NCBI GenBank assembly: GCA_001701225.1
Contig: DAAQ01000035.1
Span: 58,635 to 76,952, forward strand
DNA length: 18,318 nt
DNA from: Bacteroidales bacterium H5
Lineage (GTDB): Bacteria > Bacteroidota > Bacteroidia > Bacteroidales > Muribaculaceae
Direction of reading: 5' to 3'
Shown: in pieces, positions 14,831 through 18,318 of the stretch
Layout of the letters: every line of letters begins with the position of its first letter
How positions within the stretch are numbered: the stretch's first letter is position 1
Notes under the pieces: generated by a model
What the model was told of the DNA's origin: nothing
Databases searched by the model: none
What the model saw: the letters and a program-made list of their open reading frames with translations, nothing else
Made by a program: the position numbers and the translations under genes

Positions 14831-16207
14831 TCAATCCTTGTCATCGTGACCCGCCGGGGCACCTTCGAGCACCTTGACACGCACATTGACTATACGGTGC
14901 TGGCGCACAGACAGCACGAGGAAACGGCAGCGGTCGTATGCTATCGACTCCTTCTCCTTGGGGAAATCCCCCTTGATGGCCAGCAGCATACCGGCCAGGG
15001 TCTCGCAGTCCTCGGTTACAGCCGTGAATTTCTCGCTGTCGATGTCCGTGATGCGGAAAAAATCGTTGAGCAGCGTCTTACCCTCGAACACATACGACCC
15101 GTCGGGGAGGCGGCGGTATGTCTTTTCCTCCTCGTCATACTCGTCGTCGATGTCGCCGACAATCTCCTCGAGCACATCCTCGAGCGAGACTATGCCCTGG
15201 GTGCCGCCGAACTCGTCGATGACGATGGCCAGATGCACCCTGCGCGAGCGGAAATCTTCGAGCAGGTCGTCAATCATCCTCGACTCGGGCACGAAATAGG
15301 GTTCCCTCATCAGCTCCTGCCAGCGGAAACCGGGTTCTTCGGTCTTGCCGACATAAGGCAGCAGGTCGCGCGAGTAGAGCACGCCCTTGATGTTGTCCAT
15401 CGAGTCCTGATATACGGGGAGGCGGGCGAACCCGCTGTCAATCACAACTTTCATCACCTCGGCAAAGGTGAGGTCCTCGTCAAGTCCCGTGATGTCGACA
15501 CGGGGGGTCATCACCTCGGACGCCGTGGTGTCGCCGAACTTGAGGATGCCCTCGAGCATATCCTTGCTCTGCGAGTCATCAACCCCCTGGGCAATCTCGA
15601 GGGCCTGCGACAGATCGTCGGCGGTCACTGCGACCTCTTTCTTGGTCACAACCTTGTTTACTATGCCAGAGCTCTTGACCAGCAGCGACGACAGGGGATA
15701 GAAGAGCCTGACGGCGGCAGAAAGGGGTCCCGCGGCCATCTTAGCCCAACCGAGATTGTTGGAGTTGGCATAGAGCTTGGGCAGTATCTCGCCGAAGAGC
15801 AGTATGAGGAATGTGAGTATCACCGTCTGCAACACGAAACTGAGCACGGGGCTCATGCCGTCGAACACGGGGCCGAGGGCAAAGTTGCAGAGCACGACAA
15901 TGGTGACATTGACAAGATTATTGGCTATGAGGATGGTGGCAAGAAGACGGTCGGGCTTCTCGAGCAACCGAAGCACCTTGCGCCCCGAGGGTTCCTCCTC
16001 GAGCTCGTCGCACTGGACAGGCGAGAGTGAGAAAAAAGATATTTCGCTGCCCGAGACGAACCCCGACACAATCAGGGCGAGCACGGCGAGCGCCAGAGCT
16101 ACTATCTGTGATGCGTCCATCGGCGCCACCGAGCACAGGGGCGTCAGGACAGTGTCAGGGATGAGGCTTAGTACAGCCTCAGTGGCTGGTAAAGGGTCTG
16201 TGTCCAA
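14831..16207 (-). CDS. gldE: GldE, CNNM/CBS/CorC-type membrane protein
   Basis: 458 aa if translation starts at the TTG at 16207, giving MDTDPLPATEA, which resembles remembered GldE N-termini. An ATG at 16120 (429 aa) is the alternative; a TTG at 16255 overlaps the promoter and is rejected. Hydrophobic segments lie near 34-52, 90-110, 120-140 and 165-180, with the characteristic VSGFVSGSEISFFSLSP. The CBS pair begins at VMTPR (232-236) and includes DEFGGTQGIVSLEDVLEEIVGD (331-352). A CorC_HlyC domain ends the protein. It has the same domain order as the protein at 6463-7752 but is not a close copy. Co-transcription with gldD supports the GldE name. It sits in the inner membrane; its function outside gliding is unknown, possibly ion handling. 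Confidence 0.85.
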   Translation of the reverse strand: MDTDPLPATEAVLSLIPDTVLTPLCSVAPMDASQIVALALAVLALIVSGFVSGSEISFFSLSPVQCDELEEEPSGRKVLRLLEKPDRLLATILIANNLVNVTIVVLCNFALGPVFDGMSPVLSFVLQTVILTFLILLFGEILPKLYANSNNLGWAKMAAGPLSAAVRLFYPLSSLLVKSSGIVNKVVTKKEVAVTADDLSQALEIAQGVDDSQSKDMLEGILKFGDTTASEVMTPRVDITGLDEDLTFAEVMKVVIDSGFARLPVYQDSMDNIKGVLYSRDLLPYVGKTEEPGFRWQELMREPYFVPESRMIDDLLEDFRSRRVHLAIVIDEFGGTQGIVSLEDVLEEIVGDIDDEYDEEEKTYRRLPDGSYVFEGKTLLNDFFRITDIDSEKFTAVTEDCETLAGMLLAIKGDFPKEKESIAYDRCRFLVLSVRQHRIVNVRVKVLEGAPAGHDDKD

Positions 16208-16252
16208 TTCTGTATGGATAAGTGAGACAATAGGTGATGATGTATGGGTGGG

Positions 16253-16284
16253 CAAAATTAGTGAAAATTTCCGACAATATCAAA
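16253..16284 (-). promoter_or_regulatory. Bacteroidetes promoter for gldE operon
   Basis: TTTG (16281-16284), exactly 20 nt, then TAATTTTG (16253-16260) match the consensus in full on the minus strand. The -33 TTTG shares bases with the TGA stop of the upstream gene (TTTGA). The predicted transcription start near 16246 leaves about 40 nt before the TTG start at 16207. Confidence 0.8.
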
Positions 16285-16813
16285 CAATCTTCAGATTGAG
16301 CGGCATACGCCCGTCCGGCAGCCTCACCTCGACATGGGTGCGGGGGGTAGCCGGGAGTGCCGCACACGCGGGAGGGAGCAGTATGATGTCGCCCATCTTC
16401 ATGATGGTGAGGCGGCTCACAGCCTCAAGGGCGGCGGCGATGTCGTCGGGGCGCGCCATGAGTGTCACCGGGGCACCGTTGATGTCGGCCTCGATTATAG
16501 CGGGCACAGTGTCGGGCGCCATCCATTCGCCGCACACCACCGACGAGTCGAGCCCCGACAGGAGTCCGGGCGACGGATGTTCCTGCAGCGTGAGGCGCAG
16601 GCCCACGGTGATGCCGTCATAATAGCGTGTGGCGAACTTGGGGGCTATCCCTTTGCCGAGGCGGCTGACATGCACGGCCACGAGGGGCTGGAGCTGCCAC
16701 CTCTCCCCGTCCTCGGGATAGAACATCGGCCTCCCCGGCAGCAGCAGCGCCGAGTCGGGCATGAAATCGGCCTCGGGCACAGGCCCGAGGGTGCTGAAAG
16801 GTATTATCTTCAT
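16280..16813 (-). CDS. FAH-fold protein lacking the metal ligands (probable pseudoenzyme)
   Basis: 177 aa from the ATG at 16813, overlapping the acetyltransferase stop by 4 nt (ATGA). It aligns by eye to Bacteroidetes fumarylacetoacetate-hydrolase-family proteins: PDSALLLPGRPMF, then VSRLGKGIAPKFATRYYDGITVGL, CGEWM, and MKMGDIILLP near the end. The N-terminal lid region is short. In active members an E-x-E pair precedes VxxISRLGK and an Asp follows YTVGxD. Here those positions are Q42, L44 and R73, so the divalent metal site appears lost. It is therefore probably not a hydrolase of the usual type; a structural, binding or regulatory role is possible. It is the last gene of the rex operon. The family call is by recalled consensus and could be tested by structure prediction. 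Confidence 0.65.
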   Translation of the reverse strand: MKIIPFSTLGPVPEADFMPDSALLLPGRPMFYPEDGERWQLQPLVAVHVSRLGKGIAPKFATRYYDGITVGLRLTLQEHPSPGLLSGLDSSVVCGEWMAPDTVPAIIEADINGAPVTLMARPDDIAAALEAVSRLTIMKMGDIILLPPACAALPATPRTHVEVRLPDGRMPLNLKIV

Positions 16814-17454
16814 TTCCGTTCCGATGGGTTTTGTCTTACCGTACGGCACCTGTCGGCGTCCGTGACACGGCGTATGAGTCTCGCCGGGTTCCCGGCCACG
16901 ATGGAGCGCGCCTCGACATCATGTGTCACTACGCTTCCGGCCCCGATTATGGCCCCGTCGCCCACCGTGACGCCGGGCAGTATGACCACGTTGGCGGCAA
17001 TCCACACATCGCTCCCTATCGTTATCGGACGCGCACGCATCACTCCGGCGTTGCGGTCGGCGGCGTCATAGGCATGGATGATGGTACAGAGCGTGGTATT
17101 GGGGCCGATGAATACGTTGTTGCCGATGGTGACATCCGCCTCGTCGAGTATCGCGAGGTTGAAATTGCCGATGAAATTCTCTCCTATATGTATATTGAAG
17201 CCGAAATCGCAGCGGAACGGGCTGTGCAGCACGAACCGCCTCCCTATCGAGCCGAATATCTCGCGCGCCAGAGCCTCGCGCGCCTCGCGGTCGGAGGGCC
17301 GGGTTGCGTTGAGCCTGAAACAGAGGTCGGCACAGCGGCCGAGGGCGTCGCCGATTCCGTCAGCAAAGCCGTCCATCCAATCCCCCGACCGCAGCAGGTC
17401 GAAAACTGTGTCCGGGTGGGGGTTGCATTCAGCCGAATCCATCGTCATCTGCAT
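16810..17454 (-). CDS. Maltose/galactoside-type O-acetyltransferase (hexapeptide repeat)
   Basis: 214 aa from the ATG at 17454; other ATGs at 17448 and 17442 are equally possible and none has a Shine-Dalgarno. The N-terminal helical part (DTVFDLLRSGDWMD ... REIFGSIGRRFVLHSPFRCDFG) matches the Mac domain of LacA/Maa enzymes. A left-handed beta-helix follows with hexapeptide turns (IHIGENFIGN, VTIGNNVFIG, ITIGSDVWIA, VTVGDGAIIG). The catalytic His is H127 in IIHAYDAADRN, where the family usually has HPxD. IVAGNPARLIRRV is the standard end. It should acetylate a sugar hydroxyl using acetyl-CoA; the acceptor is unknown. It begins 5 nt after the rex stop and overlaps the next gene. Confidence 0.9.
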   Translation of the reverse strand: MQMTMDSAECNPHPDTVFDLLRSGDWMDGFADGIGDALGRCADLCFRLNATRPSDREAREALAREIFGSIGRRFVLHSPFRCDFGFNIHIGENFIGNFNLAILDEADVTIGNNVFIGPNTTLCTIIHAYDAADRNAGVMRARPITIGSDVWIAANVVILPGVTVGDGAIIGAGSVVTHDVEARSIVAGNPARLIRRVTDADRCRTVRQNPSERK

Positions 17455-17459
17455 GTGTG

Positions 17460-18095
17460 TCAATGCTGTTTCATCCTGTTATACATCACCGCAAGGTGGG
17501 CATATATGGATGTGTTCTGGATTGTTACATCGGGTGTGGCCTTGATGTGGAACGGCGTGAAATTCCACAGGGCCTTGATGCCCGAGTCGACACACAGCCG
17601 TGCCACCTCGGCGGCCACGCCCGCGGGGACGGCGATGATGGCTATCTCGGCGCCGAGGCCGTCGCGCAGCTCGGGCAGCCGGGCCATGTCATAGACGGGT
17701 ATCCCCTCTATGTCCGTGCCCGTGACGTCGGGGTCTATGTCAAACCCCGCCACAATGTCGAGACCATAGCGCGAGAGGCCCGAGTCGGTTATCAGGGCTC
17801 GCCCAAGGCTGCCGACACCTATCATCACGGCGCGGTGCACGCGGTGGAACCCGAGGAAATCGTTCAGCTCCTCCTCGAGCTGCGCCACATCATAGCCTAT
17901 GCGGGTCTTCCCCTTGATATTGAGGTAGCTGAGGTCTTTGGCTATCTGCGAGGCGTCGACATTGAGCTGATGCGAGATAGCCGTCGACGATACATAGTCC
18001 ACCCCCTCGGCCCGCATCTTAGAGACACAGGCCAGATACCACGGCAGACGGCCTATCGCCGGTTCCGGGACGTATGGATGCTTTTCGCTTTCCAT
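17460..18095 (-). CDS. rex: Redox-sensing transcriptional repressor Rex
   Basis: 211 aa from the ATG at 18095; an upstream in-frame TTG at 18122 lies in the -7 box. Residues about 10-75 are the winged helix (PEPAIGRLPWYLACV, VSSTAISHQLNVDASQIAKDLSYL). A Rossmann domain follows with GVGSLGRAL (93-101) and the acid in GFDIDP for NADH/NAD+. The C-terminal helix (IYAHLAVMYNRM) would swap into the partner subunit. Rex homodimers bind DNA at high NAD+ and release it when NADH rises, controlling fermentation and respiration genes. It leads an operon with an acetyltransferase and a FAH-fold gene and is divergent from gltX. I see no clear TTGTGA-type Rex operator in its own promoter. Confidence 0.94.
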   Translation of the reverse strand: MESEKHPYVPEPAIGRLPWYLACVSKMRAEGVDYVSSTAISHQLNVDASQIAKDLSYLNIKGKTRIGYDVAQLEEELNDFLGFHRVHRAVMIGVGSLGRALITDSGLSRYGLDIVAGFDIDPDVTGTDIEGIPVYDMARLPELRDGLGAEIAIIAVPAGVAAEVARLCVDSGIKALWNFTPFHIKATPDVTIQNTSIYAHLAVMYNRMKQH

Positions 18096-18119
18096 GGGCT
18101 GACAGGGGTTTTGAGAGGG

Positions 18120-18151
18120 CAAAAATACAACTTTTTTTTCTAAAATTTAAA
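18120..18151 (-). promoter_or_regulatory. Promoter for rex operon
   Basis: TATTTTTG on the minus strand (18120-18127) matches TAnnTTTG. The -33 position, 20 nt upstream, holds TTTA (18148-18151) instead of TTTG. The leader before the ATG at 18095 would be short (about 20 nt). The -33 half overlaps that of gltX. Confidence 0.55.
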
Positions 18152-18177
18152 TATGCCGTGAAATTTGCGTAATTTTG
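18146..18177 (+). promoter_or_regulatory. Promoter for gltX
   Basis: TAATTTTG (18170-18177) matches TAnnTTTG, and TTTA (18146-18149) lies exactly 20 nt upstream at the -33 position. This predicts a leader of about 28 nt before the ATG at 18211. The palindrome TTTAAA (18146-18151) carries the -33 core of both this and the rex promoter. Confidence 0.6.
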
Positions 18178-18210
18178 CCGTCCAAAGACCACAGTACAGT
18201 AACTAAATCT

Positions 18211-18318
18211 ATGGACCGCAAAGTCAGAGTGAGATTCGCCCCCTCCCCCACCGGGCCCCTTCATATCGGCGGTGTGCGCACCGCGCTCTACAACTACCTG
18301 TTCGCCCGCCGTCACGGA
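18211..18318 (+). CDS. gltX: Glutamyl-tRNA synthetase, N-terminus only (runs off window edge)
   Basis: The first 36 codons are present from the ATG at 18211. They read MDRKVRVRFAPSPTGPLHIG and continue GVRTALYNYLFARRHG, the class I synthetase start with the HIGH-type ATP motif (HIGG at 18-21) and the FAPSPTGxLHIG signature. It should charge tRNA-Glu, or a non-discriminating form could also charge tRNA-Gln; the part that decides this is outside the window. It is divergent from rex. Confidence 0.93.
   Translation, partial: MDRKVRVRFAPSPTGPLHIGGVRTALYNYLFARRHG

Noticed and set aside
14801..16030. A 409-codon open frame on the plus strand
   Set aside because: Antisense to gldE, whose CBS and CorC motifs are unmistakable; the antisense product looks like no family.
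16121..16255. gldE starting at the TTG at 16255
   Set aside because: That codon lies within the -7 promoter box, so it should not be in the mRNA.
18096..18210. Rex self-regulatory operator
   Set aside because: No TTGTGA-N6-TCACAA-like palindrome is visible; GTGAAATTTGCG is at best a poor half-match.

Overview
The window looks like chromosomal DNA from a Bacteroidales gut bacterium, most likely Muribaculaceae or a close relative. Four things point there. The coding DNA is GC-rich while the intergenic DNA is AT-rich. Promoters follow the Bacteroidetes pattern (TTTG, about 20 nt, TAnnTTTG), and start codons lack Shine-Dalgarno sequences. The genes include gldD/gldE, a lipobox-bearing LptC, a SusB-like GH97 and a C10 peptidase. 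The C10 peptidase ends in a YNLQGxxVxNPxxG-type tail common in Muribaculaceae/Prevotellaceae. The family assignment is inference. I see no tRNA, rRNA, insertion sequence, CRISPR array or integrase.

Layout. 1-4620 (minus strand): an apparent exported-hydrolase operon of GH97 alpha-glucosidase, then C10 cysteine peptidase, then the start of a lipoprotein that overlaps the peptidase by one base. 4621-4840: a promoter, a 9-bp-unit repeat and a strong terminator. 4841-6184 (minus): inositol-3-phosphate synthase, apparently a single-gene unit with a long leader. 6463-11158 (minus): an envelope and housekeeping run transcribed in the order divIC/ftsB-like, small membrane protein, coaX, FadL-like barrel, lptC, CNNM/CorC-type CBS protein, with an internal promoter before coaX. 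11159-11371: a divergent promoter region with a large inverted repeat. 11372-13747 (plus): aroK, a divergent alanine-dehydrogenase-like protein, and a viroplasmin-RNase H. 13751-16207 (minus): gldE, gldD, 4'-phosphopantetheinyl transferase. 16280-18095 (minus): rex, a hexapeptide acetyltransferase, and a FAH-fold protein lacking its metal ligands. 18211-18318 (plus): the start of gltX, divergent from rex.

Most of this is ordinary core chromosome. The parts most worth a second look are: a FAH-fold protein in a rex operon whose metal-binding residues are replaced; an alanine-dehydrogenase-fold protein lacking the catalytic Lys/His pair; a lipoprotein translationally coupled to a C10 peptidase (possible inhibitor); a 17-bp inverted repeat in the divIC leader built from a recurring 10-mer; an almost leaderless aroK; and rex/gltX promoters that share one TTTAAA as their -33 element. 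I found no convincing new defence or mobile system.
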